Part shown: in pieces, positions 17,313 to 26,214 of the stretch
How positions within the stretch are numbered: the first letter of the stretch is position 1
Layout of the letters: every line of letters begins with the position of its first letter
The notes under the pieces: generated by a model
Database searches by the model: none
The model's input: the letters and a program-made list of their open reading frames with translations, nothing else
Told to the model about the DNA's origin: nothing
NCBI RefSeq assembly: GCF_001677435.1
Contig: NZ_CP016268.1
Span: 558,001-622,000 of the forward strand
DNA from: Woeseia oceani
GTDB lineage: Bacteria; Pseudomonadota; Gammaproteobacteria; Steroidobacterales; Woeseiaceae
Direction of reading: 5' to 3'
DNA: 64,000 nt
Position numbers and translations under genes: made by a program

Positions 17313-19127
17313 ATGTCGATGAAACCAACAGACACTTCCAAGCCTGATTATTTCCACAAGGTGGTCGATTGTCAGTGGGCGTGTCCGGCACATACTGACG
17401 TGCCGGCCTACATCCGGCTGATCGCCCAGGGCCGCTTTTCCGACGCGTACATGCTGAACCGGGAATCCAATGTGTTTCCGGGAATTCTTGGCCGCGTTTG
17501 TGACCGACCCTGTGAACCAGCCTGCCGACGCGGTCGTGTCGAAGAGAAGCCGGTCGCAATCTGTCGCCTGAAGCGGGTTGCCGCCGACCATCGTGACGAC
17601 ATCACCGAGCGCTTGCCAAAGCCGCCTGCCAAGACCAATGGCAAGAAAGTCGCACTGATCGGCGCAGGCTGTGCCTCGCTGACGGTGGCCAACGATCTGT
17701 TGCCACTGGGCTACGAGGTCACTGTGTTCGAGGCGCTGGACAGTACTGGCGGACTCATGCGCACCAATATCCCCCGGTTCCGCCTGCCACCGAAGACGCT
17801 GGATGAGGAAATCGGTTACATCATCGACATGGGGGCGGAGCTGAAGCTCAACCACCGGATAGACAGCCTCAAGAGCCTGATAGAGGACGACGGTTTCGAT
17901 GCCGTGTTCGTGGGCACCGGCGCACCGCGCGGCAAAGAGCTGGACCTGCCGGGCCGCCATGACACCGACAATATTCATATCGGCATCGATTGGCTGGAGT
18001 CGGTAGCGTTCGAGCATACCGAATCTATCGGCGAAAACGTGCTCATCATCGGTGTCGGTAACACGGCTATGGATTGTTGCCGGACCTCGTTGCGCATTGG
18101 TGCAAAGAACGTGAAAGTCATGGCGCGCAAGCCGCGCGGCTTCTTCAAGGCTTCTGACTGGGAGCTGGAAGATGCCGAAGAAGAGAACGTCGAGATCGTC
18201 ATAAACCACTCGCCGAAAGAGTTTGTGGTTGAAAACGGCAAGCTCGTTGGGATGAAATTCGAGCAGATGGAATACCAGGTCGATGACAAGGGCGGCATTG
18301 ATCGCGGCACTGTAATCGGTGAAACGATTATCCCTTGTGACGACGTCATTCTGGCCATTGGTCAGGAAAATGCCTTCCCGTGGATCGAGCGCGACATCGG
18401 CATTGAGTTCGACAAGTGGGATTGCCCTGTCGTCGATGAAACCACGATGATGTGCAGTCGCGAAGGTGTGTTTTTTGGCGGTGATTCCGCGTTTGGGCCG
18501 AAAAACATTATCTGGGCTGTCGCACACGGCCACCAGGCAGCAATCTCCATACATAAGTATTGCCAGGGCGAAGATCTACACGATCGTTTGCCGCACGGCA
18601 TGAATCTCAGCAGCCAGAAGATGGGCATGCACGAGTGGAGTTTCTCGAACAACTACGATACCTCCGAGCGGCGTCTGATGCCGCACGTCGATTTACGAGA
18701 ACGTTTCAAGAACATCAATGTCGAGGTTGAACTTGGCTTCACGGTGGAGCAAACCATCAAGGAAGTTGAGCGCTGCCTGAATTGCGACATTCAAACGGTG
18801 TTCACCGAGAAACTGTGTATCGAGTGCGATGCCTGCATCGACATTTGCCCGGTAAACTGCCTGACCATTACGGAAGGTGGCGAAGAAGCAGATTTGCGTA
18901 CGCGCTTGTCGGCACCGGCGGAAAATCATGAGCAGGCACTCTATGTTTCAGATGTGCTGCCGCAGACCAAGCGTGTCATGGTGAAGGACGAGGACTTGTG
19001 CGTGCACTGCAGTTTGTGCGCGGAACGCTGCCCGACCGGTGCCTGGGATATGCAGAAATCGACAGTTTTAATTCCATATGCCGCGGATGAAGCGGCACCC
19101 GACCGGCAGCGGGCCAAAGCGGGTTAA
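17313..19127 (+). CDS. GltD-like FAD/NAD(P) oxidoreductase fused to 2[4Fe-4S] ferredoxin
   Basis: A 604-residue cytoplasmic electron-transfer subunit. The N-terminus has the Cys-rich Fer4_20 pattern (C-x3-C-P, then C-D-R-P-C-E-P-A-C) seen in the GltD/dihydropyrimidine dehydrogenase family. The FAD site I-G-A-G-C-A-S is near residue 117 and the NAD(P) site I-G-V-G-N-T-A near 248. Two ferredoxin motifs follow: C-I-E-C-D-A-C-I-D-I-C-P (about 503-514) and C-V-H-C-S-L-C-A-E-R-C-P (about 564-575). The next two genes encode a 2-oxoacid:ferredoxin oxidoreductase, so it probably links that enzyme to NAD(P). The start is ATG 17313 or 17319. Confidence 0.9.
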   Translation: MSMKPTDTSKPDYFHKVVDCQWACPAHTDVPAYIRLIAQGRFSDAYMLNRESNVFPGILGRVCDRPCEPACRRGRVEEKPVAICRLKRVAADHRDDITERLPKPPAKTNGKKVALIGAGCASLTVANDLLPLGYEVTVFEALDSTGGLMRTNIPRFRLPPKTLDEEIGYIIDMGAELKLNHRIDSLKSLIEDDGFDAVFVGTGAPRGKELDLPGRHDTDNIHIGIDWLESVAFEHTESIGENVLIIGVGNTAMDCCRTSLRIGAKNVKVMARKPRGFFKASDWELEDAEEENVEIVINHSPKEFVVENGKLVGMKFEQMEYQVDDKGGIDRGTVIGETIIPCDDVILAIGQENAFPWIERDIGIEFDKWDCPVVDETTMMCSREGVFFGGDSAFGPKNIIWAVAHGHQAAISIHKYCQGEDLHDRLPHGMNLSSQKMGMHEWSFSNNYDTSERRLMPHVDLRERFKNINVEVELGFTVEQTIKEVERCLNCDIQTVFTEKLCIECDACIDICPVNCLTITEGGEEADLRTRLSAPAENHEQALYVSDVLPQTKRVMVKDEDLCVHCSLCAERCPTGAWDMQKSTVLIPYAADEAAPDRQRAKAG

Positions 19128-19201
19128 TGACTTTCATTGCGACCGGAAGTGATTGTACGCAGCGCGCCGGTCTCTACCAGTAAGCGCCCAGGGTATCGTT
19201 C

Positions 19202-21004
19202 GTGTCCACAGTTAATGATGTAGTAATCAAGGTTGCCACCGTCAACGGCACCGGTTCCGCCAGCGCCAACGGTCTGCTCATGAAGGCGATATTTCGCATG
19301 GGCATCCCCGTTGTCGGTAAGAACTATTTCCCATCCAATATTCAGGGTTTGCCCACCTGGTACGAGGTGCGGGTGACCGGCGACGGCTACCAGGCACGGG
19401 CCGACCGGGTCGATGTGATGGTGGCGATGAATGCGCAAACCTATGCGCAGGACATGGCCGAGGTCGCATCCGGTGGCTGGTTGATCTATGACTCGACCTG
19501 GCCTCGCAACCGGCAACTGAATCGCGAAGATATCCATGTGCTGGGTATCCCGTTGTCGAAAATGTGCAATGAAAACTTTGACGGCGCTCGCTCGCGTATT
19601 CTGCTGAAGAACATTGCCTATGTTGGTGCGCTTGCCGCGCTGCTCAATATTGACCTGGATGTCATTACCGAACTGCTGAACGAAACGTTCGCGAGCAAAA
19701 AGAAGCTGGTTGACTCCAACCTGAAAGCCATTCGGCTTGGTTACGACTACGCACTGGAGCACTTCAGCTGCCCGCTGCCCAAAACCGTCGAGCGGATGGA
19801 CAAGACCAAAGGCCATATCATGATCGACGGCAACACCGCCGCCGGTCTGGGTTGTGTGTACGCGGGTGCAACGGTGGGTGCCTGGTACCCGATTACGCCG
19901 TCAACCTCGCTGATGGACGCGTTCAAGGCATTCTGCAAGAAATTTCGCATCGACGAAGAATCAGGCGGCAAGAAATTCTGCATCGTGCAGGCGGAAGACG
20001 AACTCGCGGCGATTGGTGTCGTGCTTGGCGCAAGCTGGAATGGCGCGCGCGCGTTTACGCCGACCAGCGGCCCCGGCATTTCCCTGATGAACGAATTCAT
20101 CGGCTTTGCCTACTACGCCGAAGTACCGGCCGTTATTTTCGATGTCCAGCGAACCGGGCCATCGACCGGTATGCCGACCCGTACCCAGCAATGCGATCTG
20201 ATGGCTTGCGCGTACGCATCGCACGGCGATACAAAACACGTCCTGCTGTTTCCCGCCAACCCGCAGGAATGCTTCTACATGTCGATGACGGCCTTCGACC
20301 TGGCCGATCGCCTGCAAACCCCGGTGATGGTGTTGTCCGACCTTGATATCGGCATGAACGACTGGATGTGTCCGGATTTCGAGTGGGACGACAACTACAC
20401 ACCCGACCGTGGCAAGGTGCTGACCGCGGAACAGCTGGAAGGCATGGAGAAGTTCTATCGCTACCTCGATAGCGACGGTGACGGCATCACGTACCGGACC
20501 CTGCCGGGCGAACACCCGAAAGGATCGTTCTTCACGCGTGGTTCCGGGCACAACAAGTTTGGCGGTTATACGGAAGATTGCGCCGAATATCAGGAAGTTG
20601 TGGACCGCTTGCTGGTCAAGTGGGAAACCGCGCGCAGGCTGGTGCCGGAACCCGAGATTGCCTATTCCAAAATCAACAAGGAAGCGATCGTCACCGTCGG
20701 CAGTTGCGACGGTGCTGTCAAAGAAGCGCTGGATCGATTGAAGGAATCCAACGTCGGGCTAAATGTTTGCCGCATCAAAGCATTTCCGTTCAGTGATTCA
20801 GTTCGTGATTTCATTGCGAAACATGATCGGGTTTACGTTGTCGAACAAAACAGGGATGCGCAGTTGCGATCATTGTTGATCCTGGATCTGGAGATCAATC
20901 CGGCCAAGCTCAAGCCACTGTTGCACTACAGTGGCATGCCGATGCACGCGCAGTTCGTTGTGGATGCAGTCTTGAAACAGCATGCCAAAGGCCAAGCAGC
21001 CTGA
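19202..21004 (+). CDS. 2-oxoacid:ferredoxin oxidoreductase, fused gamma-alpha subunit
   Basis: A 600-residue KorA-type protein. The gamma domain (about 1-185) begins with V-N-G-T-G-S-A-S-A-N-G, and the alpha domain starts at G-N-T-A-A-G-L-G-C-V-Y-A-G-A and Y-P-I-T-P-S-T-S. With the next gene it would form the core enzyme oxidising a 2-oxoacid (2-oxoglutarate most likely from the KorA type) to acyl-CoA and reduced ferredoxin. It starts at GTG 19202, 74 bp after the flavoprotein gene, and ends 16 bp before the beta gene. This is one operon. Confidence 0.93.
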   Translation: MSTVNDVVIKVATVNGTGSASANGLLMKAIFRMGIPVVGKNYFPSNIQGLPTWYEVRVTGDGYQARADRVDVMVAMNAQTYAQDMAEVASGGWLIYDSTWPRNRQLNREDIHVLGIPLSKMCNENFDGARSRILLKNIAYVGALAALLNIDLDVITELLNETFASKKKLVDSNLKAIRLGYDYALEHFSCPLPKTVERMDKTKGHIMIDGNTAAGLGCVYAGATVGAWYPITPSTSLMDAFKAFCKKFRIDEESGGKKFCIVQAEDELAAIGVVLGASWNGARAFTPTSGPGISLMNEFIGFAYYAEVPAVIFDVQRTGPSTGMPTRTQQCDLMACAYASHGDTKHVLLFPANPQECFYMSMTAFDLADRLQTPVMVLSDLDIGMNDWMCPDFEWDDNYTPDRGKVLTAEQLEGMEKFYRYLDSDGDGITYRTLPGEHPKGSFFTRGSGHNKFGGYTEDCAEYQEVVDRLLVKWETARRLVPEPEIAYSKINKEAIVTVGSCDGAVKEALDRLKESNVGLNVCRIKAFPFSDSVRDFIAKHDRVYVVEQNRDAQLRSLLILDLEINPAKLKPLLHYSGMPMHAQFVVDAVLKQHAKGQAA

Positions 21005-21020
21005 TTGGCGGGATATAAGC

Positions 21021-22076
21021 ATGAGTTACATTGCGAAGCCGAAAGTTTCTCACCCGAAGTCACCACGTAACGAGCTGGGCCTGACCGAGCGCGATTACGA
21101 AGGTGCCGTGTCGACGTTGTGCGCCGGTTGCGGTCACGATTCAATAACGGCGGCATTGATACAGGCCGTGTTCGAACTGAGTATCGAACCGCATATGCTG
21201 GGCAAGATGAGCGGTATCGGCTGCTCGTCGAAGACGCCAGCCTATTTCGTCAGTCAGTCGCACGGTTTTAATTCGGTGCACGGCAGAATGCCGTCAGTGA
21301 CGACCGGTGCCAATGCAGCGAACAACGAGTTGACCTATATCGGTGTGTCGGGCGATGGCGATTCTCTGTCCATCGGCATGGGGCAGTTCGCGCACGTCAT
21401 ACGACGCAATCTGAACATGTGCTATATCATTGAAAACAACGGTGTATACGGTCTGACCAAAGGGCAGTATTCCGCTTCTGCTGATGTTGGTAGCACGGCT
21501 AAAAAAGGCCCTGCAAACCGGCAAATGCCAATAGACCCTGTGAGTACGGCGATCGGCCTCGGTGCCACGTACATTGCGCGCGGCTTTTCGGGCGACAAGA
21601 AACAGCTGGTGCCGCTGATCAAGGGTGCCATTGCGCACAAGGGTTTCGCGTTGCTCGACGTCATCAGCCCCTGCGTTACATTCAATGATCATCAGGGTTC
21701 TACCAAGAGTTACGCGCACACCCGCGAGTTCTATCACCATGTTATCGAGGCGGATTTCGTGCCGCCGGCAAAAGAAATAGTGGCTGCCTATGAAGAAGGT
21801 GCTGCCATGCCCGTGGAAATGCACGATGGCAGCAAGATCGTATTCCGTAAGGTAGACAAGGCTTACGACCCGACCAGTCGGGAGTCTGCTTTCTCCTATC
21901 TGCGTAGCAGCGTGCGCGCAGGCGAGATTGTGACAGGGCTGCTCTATATCGATCAGGAAGCGGGCGATATGCACGATCTGTCGGGCAGCGTGAAACGACC
22001 ACTGGCCAAACTGCCGTACACCGAGTTGAACCCGGGTAAAGCGACGCTCGCCAAAGTCATGAACGGCTACCGCTAG
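21021..22076 (+). CDS. 2-oxoacid:ferredoxin oxidoreductase, TPP-binding beta subunit
   Basis: A 351-residue KorB-type subunit. C-A-G-C-G-H near residue 34 starts the TPP/Fe-S region; the TPP/Mg motif G-D-G-D-S-L-S-I-G (about 113-121) is followed by N-N-G-V-Y-G-L-T-K-G-Q. Cys34, Cys37 and a later Cys (S-P-C-V-T-F) are the likely cluster ligands. The start is ATG 21021 after a GGCGGGA-like ribosome site. Substrate choice between 2-oxoglutarate and pyruvate cannot be read with certainty; S-P-C-V-T-F-N-D-H and the KorA partner favour 2-oxoglutarate. Confidence 0.93.
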   Translation: MSYIAKPKVSHPKSPRNELGLTERDYEGAVSTLCAGCGHDSITAALIQAVFELSIEPHMLGKMSGIGCSSKTPAYFVSQSHGFNSVHGRMPSVTTGANAANNELTYIGVSGDGDSLSIGMGQFAHVIRRNLNMCYIIENNGVYGLTKGQYSASADVGSTAKKGPANRQMPIDPVSTAIGLGATYIARGFSGDKKQLVPLIKGAIAHKGFALLDVISPCVTFNDHQGSTKSYAHTREFYHHVIEADFVPPAKEIVAAYEEGAAMPVEMHDGSKIVFRKVDKAYDPTSRESAFSYLRSSVRAGEIVTGLLYIDQEAGDMHDLSGSVKRPLAKLPYTELNPGKATLAKVMNGYR

Positions 22077-22109
22077 GCGTCGGCCAACGCATTTCGCCGC
22101 AAAACGTAA

Positions 22110-22586
22110 CTACCAGGCGTGGCCATCACGGTGACGGAACTCGCGCTCGCCGCTATCGGTTCGGCGTAGTTCGAGATCAATGTCCGGGTAAAAGACTTCG
22201 TCTTCAGTGTGCCGGCTTCCGACTTCCAGGTACCTTGCCAACGCCTTGCTGTCATTTCTCAGTTGATGACCGTTGGGCGCCCCGGCTTTGAACCCTGCGC
22301 AATCGCCGCGCTGCATAACGATTTCACCGGTGTCGGTCCGTAGCGTGATTTCGCCGTCAAGCACGTAGACGAATTCGTCTTCATGGGTGTGCCAGTGACG
22401 TTGCGACGAACAGGCGCCGGGCAGCAGTTCAACCAGATTGACGCCAAATGCGTCGAGCCCGAACAGGTTGCCAAGAGCGCGTTTCGCGCGACCGGCGACG
22501 GCATTACGAAAAGGTTCGGGGTAGCTGGATCCGCTGATGGGGTTAACCTCATGCGCTGCCCGAACAGGCTGCTTGTCTGCCGCCAT
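22110..22586 (-). CDS. Cupin domain protein
   Basis: A 158-residue single-cupin protein, cytoplasmic. Cupin motif 1 is H-W-H-T-H-E-D-E-F-V-Y-V-L-x-G-E (about 64-79), supplying the His-His-Glu metal ligands; motif 2 is G-D-C-A-G-F-K-A-G-A-P-N-G-H. GGGAGAAG before the ATG at 22586 is a good ribosome site. Function within the cupin family is unknown; proteins of this type are often annotated as sugar or transcriptional-regulator-associated cupins. It is convergent with the oxidoreductase beta gene. Confidence 0.88.
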   Translation of the reverse strand: MAADKQPVRAAHEVNPISGSSYPEPFRNAVAGRAKRALGNLFGLDAFGVNLVELLPGACSSQRHWHTHEDEFVYVLDGEITLRTDTGEIVMQRGDCAGFKAGAPNGHQLRNDSKALARYLEVGSRHTEDEVFYPDIDLELRRTDSGEREFRHRDGHAW

Positions 22587-22724
22587 GGTCTTCTCCCGTG
22601 TCGCGGTCTGTGCATGATTCTGGCACAGTAGCGGCTGCCCGTTAATGGTCAGTTGTGGCGGAACCTGGCATGTATAGACCTGTCACAGGGATGGTCGCTG
22701 AACCAAAAAAAAACAGGGGGACCG

Positions 22725-23849
22725 ATGGACAAGCAAAGACGACGATTGATGCAGGTCGGTTTGCTGGGCGGCGCGGCTGCGGCAAGCAGTATGCTGACAG
22801 CCAAGGCCCATCACGATGCGGGGCATGTCGACGACAAGAATGCCGCGCTGCGCATACTGGTGCTCGGCGGTACCGGCTTCATCGGACCGCACATGGTCAG
22901 CGAAGCGCTGCGTCGCGGCCACACAGTGGAATTGTTCAATCGTGGCCGAACCAATAATGATCTGTTTCCTGACCTGACAACCTATGCAGGTGATCGCGAT
23001 GGCGGGCTTACAGTATTGCAAGGACATCGCTGGGACGTCGTCATTGACAATTCAGGCTATGTGCCTCGCCACGTTGCTGATTCCGCAAGGCTGCTGGCTT
23101 CCGCTGCGTCACACTACATTTATATTTCGAGCATTTCGGCTTACGCGGACTTTTCGGCACCAATGGACGAAGACGCGCCGTTGGCAACCATCGAGGACGA
23201 AACGGTCGAAGAGGTCACCAACGACAGTTACGGTCCGTTAAAAGCACTGTGCGAGAAACGCGCCCGAGCCGAGTTTGGCGCTGATCGTGTCGCCGTGTTC
23301 AGGCCGACCTATATCTGCGGCCCCGGTGATCGCACCGACCGATACAGCTACTGGCCTGTGCGCACAATGCAAGGCGGTGAAATGTTATGGCCCGGGACCC
23401 CAGCGGATGAGATCCAGATGATTGATGTCCGCGATCTCGCCAACTTCACTATTGATGTTGCGGAGCAAAAAACGGTCGGCACCTACAACACTGTCACGCC
23501 ACCGGGCAGTTTTACGATGGGTGAATTGCTGTCTGACTCTCTGGCCGTAACGGCCGCCGATACTCGCCCTGTCTGGATGGATTACAAATTCCTGTCGGCA
23601 CACGATGCGAGTGACCGCGAATTGCCGATATGGGTAGCACCGACACCTGACGTTGCGTTCGCTGCGAAAGTCAGTGGTGCGCGGGCCTACGCAGCAGGAC
23701 TGAAGAACCGGCCGAGCCGGGAAACGGCACGCGATACGATCAGCTGGTGGAAAACATTGCCAGCCGACCGGACTGCGACCCTGCGAGCCGGCTTCAGTGC
23801 TGAACGTGAGGCCGAACTGCTGGCGGCATGGAAGGCACAGAAAAGCTGA
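22725..23849 (+). CDS. NAD(P)-dependent epimerase/reductase-like protein with Tat-type signal
   Basis: A 374-residue extended-SDR protein. The mature part opens with L-V-L-G-G-T-G-F-I-G, the NAD(P) motif of epimerases. In place of the usual YxxxK there is S-Y-G-P-L-K-A-L-C-E-K (Tyr-x3-Lys preserved). The N-terminus Q-R-R-R-L-M-Q-V-G-L-L-G-G-A-A-A-A followed by T-A-K-A looks like a twin-arginine signal, so the cofactor would be loaded in the cytoplasm and the protein exported folded. ATG 22725 follows AGGGGG. The substrate is unknown. It lies just upstream of the OPT transporter gene. Confidence 0.85.
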   Translation: MDKQRRRLMQVGLLGGAAAASSMLTAKAHHDAGHVDDKNAALRILVLGGTGFIGPHMVSEALRRGHTVELFNRGRTNNDLFPDLTTYAGDRDGGLTVLQGHRWDVVIDNSGYVPRHVADSARLLASAASHYIYISSISAYADFSAPMDEDAPLATIEDETVEEVTNDSYGPLKALCEKRARAEFGADRVAVFRPTYICGPGDRTDRYSYWPVRTMQGGEMLWPGTPADEIQMIDVRDLANFTIDVAEQKTVGTYNTVTPPGSFTMGELLSDSLAVTAADTRPVWMDYKFLSAHDASDRELPIWVAPTPDVAFAAKVSGARAYAAGLKNRPSRETARDTISWWKTLPADRTATLRAGFSAEREAELLAAWKAQKS

Positions 23850-23962
23850 AGCAAGGTTTGCCTGAGTGTCGATCCTTTGAATTTTCAGCGAGCTGATACG
23901 ATGCTTTGCACGGCTCGCAACAGCCAACCTGCACGAAAAACAACAACAAGGGGAACGCTTCA

Positions 23963-25900
23963 ATGAACAATCCCGGCATGGCGCAACTCACACCGCGTGC
24001 GGTAATTCTGGCGATAGTCCTCGCCATGATCCTCGCCGCGGCGAATGCTTATCTTGGTCTGTTCGCTGGCTTGACGGTTGCTACCGCCATTCCGGCTGCG
24101 GTCGTTTCCATGGGTGTGTTGCGTTTGTTGGGCGGTGGCACGATTCTCGAAAACAACATCGTGCAAACCGGTGCCTCCGCAGGCTCATCGATTGCCGCGG
24201 GCGTGATCTTTACCATTCCCGCGCTGGTCATCCTTGGCTATTGGGATGACTTCAAGTACTCCTGGGTGCTGGTGATCGCCGGTCTCGGTGGATTGCTGGG
24301 CGTGCTTTTTTCAGTGCCATTGCGACGCACGATGATCGTTGAAGATCCCCTGCCATTCCCGGAAGGCAAGGCAGCGGCCGAGGTATTGAAGGCTGGCGAT
24401 AACCCGGGTCCTGGTCTGAAACTATTGGCGATTTCCAGTGTGTTGGGCGCATTTATCAAGGCCTCCGCCGCGAGCGGTATGCGCATGATCCCGGATAGCT
24501 GGGCGATGGCCGGGTTCTTCGGCAATGGCAAAGTACTGGCTTACTTTGGTACTGGCCTGTCACCCGCGTTACTGGGTGTAGGTTACATCGTCGGCCTTAA
24601 CGTTGGCATCGTAGTGTTGTCGGGCTCAATTATCTCCTGGCATATCGCCATTCCGATTTTTAACGCGTTTTTTATGGACACAGATCCGGCGTTGGCGGCA
24701 CAGACGGCAGGCTCCGGAGCGGCGGACACAGCGTTCGCCATATGGAATGCGAAGATTCGCTACCTTGGCGTCGGTGCGATGTTGATTGGCGGCGTATGGA
24801 CGCTGTTCGCATTGCGTAAATCACTGGCGTCCGGAATAAAGAGTGGTTTTGCCGCTGCGCGCAAAGGCTCAGGAAAAGTGATCGCCGAGACCGAACGCGA
24901 TCTGCCGATGAAGTGGATGCTGGTGTCACTCGTGCTGTTCGTAATACCACTGGCCTTGTTGTACCAGGCAATTGTCGGGCAGTGGATGGTCAGCATACCG
25001 ATGACAATTATCATGATCGTGTCGGGCTTCCTGTTTGTATCGGTGTCTGGTTACCTCGCGGGTTTGGTGGGCTCATCAAACAACCCGGTGTCCGGAATTA
25101 CGATCGCAACCATTCTGTTCGCATCGCTGGTGCTGGTGTTTTTGTTGGGAGGCGATTCCCCGATCGGTGCGGTGGCGGCCATTATGATTGGCGCTGTAGT
25201 CTGTTGCGCAGCGGCAGTCGGGGGCGACAACCTGCAGGATCTGAAAGCGGGTTACCTCGTCGGTGCAACACCGTGGAAGCAGCAGTTGATGCTGGCCATT
25301 GGCGCTTTTTCCTGTGCGTTGATCATGGCGCCGATGCTGAATCTGCTTGCGGCCGCTTACGGAATTGGTGCGCCGACGGACGAATTCCCCAACTCGCTGG
25401 CAGCGCCGCAGGCAACACTGATGGCGTCAGTGGCCAAGGGCATGTTTGGTGGTGACTTGCCGTGGGCCATGATCGCCATTGGCGCTGGCGTCGGTGCGTT
25501 CACAATCGCGCTCGATGAATTGCTCAAAGCGCGGAAGTCGCACTTCCGTGTGCCGGTACTCGCAGCAGCGATAGGCATCTATCTGCCACTGGAACTAATG
25601 GTGCCGATTTTCCTTGGTGGCTTTCTGTCTTATCTCGTAGAACGCAAGCACAAGGTGAGTGGTGATGGGGAAGACAGAGATCATGTGCATCGACCGGGTA
25701 CGTTGTTCTCCGCCGGGCTGATCACCGGTGAGGCACTGATGGGGATCGCCATTGCGATACCCATCGTGTTGAGCGAACGGGCCGACGTTCTGGCATTGCC
25801 GGACGGCTGGCATTTCGGGCAATGGGTCGGGTTGTGCGTACTGGCCATGGTCGGCTGGCTGCTGTATCGCAGCGGCACCCGGAGTTCCGGTATTACGTAG
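23963..25900 (+). CDS. OPT family oligopeptide/metal-chelate transporter
   Basis: A 645-residue inner-membrane protein with about 15 hydrophobic segments. Q-L-T-P-R-A-V-I-L-A-I near the N-terminus and N-A-Y-L-G-L-F-A-G-L-T-V-A-T-A-I-P-A are OPT signatures, and S-S-N-N-P-V-S-G-I-T lies in the centre. OPT members take up oligopeptides, glutathione or siderophore-type metal chelates. AAGGGGA before ATG 23963 supports the start. The substrate here is unknown; the many peptidases in the window make peptides plausible. Confidence 0.93.
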   Translation: MNNPGMAQLTPRAVILAIVLAMILAAANAYLGLFAGLTVATAIPAAVVSMGVLRLLGGGTILENNIVQTGASAGSSIAAGVIFTIPALVILGYWDDFKYSWVLVIAGLGGLLGVLFSVPLRRTMIVEDPLPFPEGKAAAEVLKAGDNPGPGLKLLAISSVLGAFIKASAASGMRMIPDSWAMAGFFGNGKVLAYFGTGLSPALLGVGYIVGLNVGIVVLSGSIISWHIAIPIFNAFFMDTDPALAAQTAGSGAADTAFAIWNAKIRYLGVGAMLIGGVWTLFALRKSLASGIKSGFAAARKGSGKVIAETERDLPMKWMLVSLVLFVIPLALLYQAIVGQWMVSIPMTIIMIVSGFLFVSVSGYLAGLVGSSNNPVSGITIATILFASLVLVFLLGGDSPIGAVAAIMIGAVVCCAAAVGGDNLQDLKAGYLVGATPWKQQLMLAIGAFSCALIMAPMLNLLAAAYGIGAPTDEFPNSLAAPQATLMASVAKGMFGGDLPWAMIAIGAGVGAFTIALDELLKARKSHFRVPVLAAAIGIYLPLELMVPIFLGGFLSYLVERKHKVSGDGEDRDHVHRPGTLFSAGLITGEALMGIAIAIPIVLSERADVLALPDGWHFGQWVGLCVLAMVGWLLYRSGTRSSGIT

Positions 25901-26214
25901 TTTGGCAGCGGCTGCCGGGCAGGCTGTGCTCCTGTCCCGGCAGTACATCGCGGCAGTGAACGTCTGCCCGTTCTTGATTGGCGGTAATTGCCGGCCTGAA
26001 GGCAGGCTCAGCGAGTCAGTGCCGTACTTGTGCAACCGGTGTTCCTTTCCAGCTGCCAACTGACCCGGGTCCGCCGCCAGGAGGCCCGCTCGCGTCATTA
26101 GGTTTAAACCCCTATGCAATCCTGCTGGCGGCTGTGTTACTAATTGAGTCCGACCGACTGGATGAGGAGGCACCGGCATGCGCTGCGTGATCTTGCAGCT
26201 GACGGGCGGGTCCG
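25901..26214. other. 314 bp intergenic region upstream of the Mla-type operon
   Basis: No convincing gene. A hairpin pairs CTGCCGGG (25912-25919) with CCCGGCAG (25936-25943), without a T-tract, just after the OPT stop. The rest presumably holds the promoter of the lipid-transport operon; I could not pick a clear -35/-10 pair. Confidence 0.35.

Noticed and set aside
17292-18554. 420-codon minus-strand open frame
   Set aside because: It lies wholly antisense to the ferredoxin-linked flavoprotein gene, which has full family motifs; high GC content makes such long antisense frames common.
25978-26190. 70-codon plus-strand frame between the OPT and MlaE genes
   Set aside because: Pro/Gly-rich composition, no ribosome site; probably chance.
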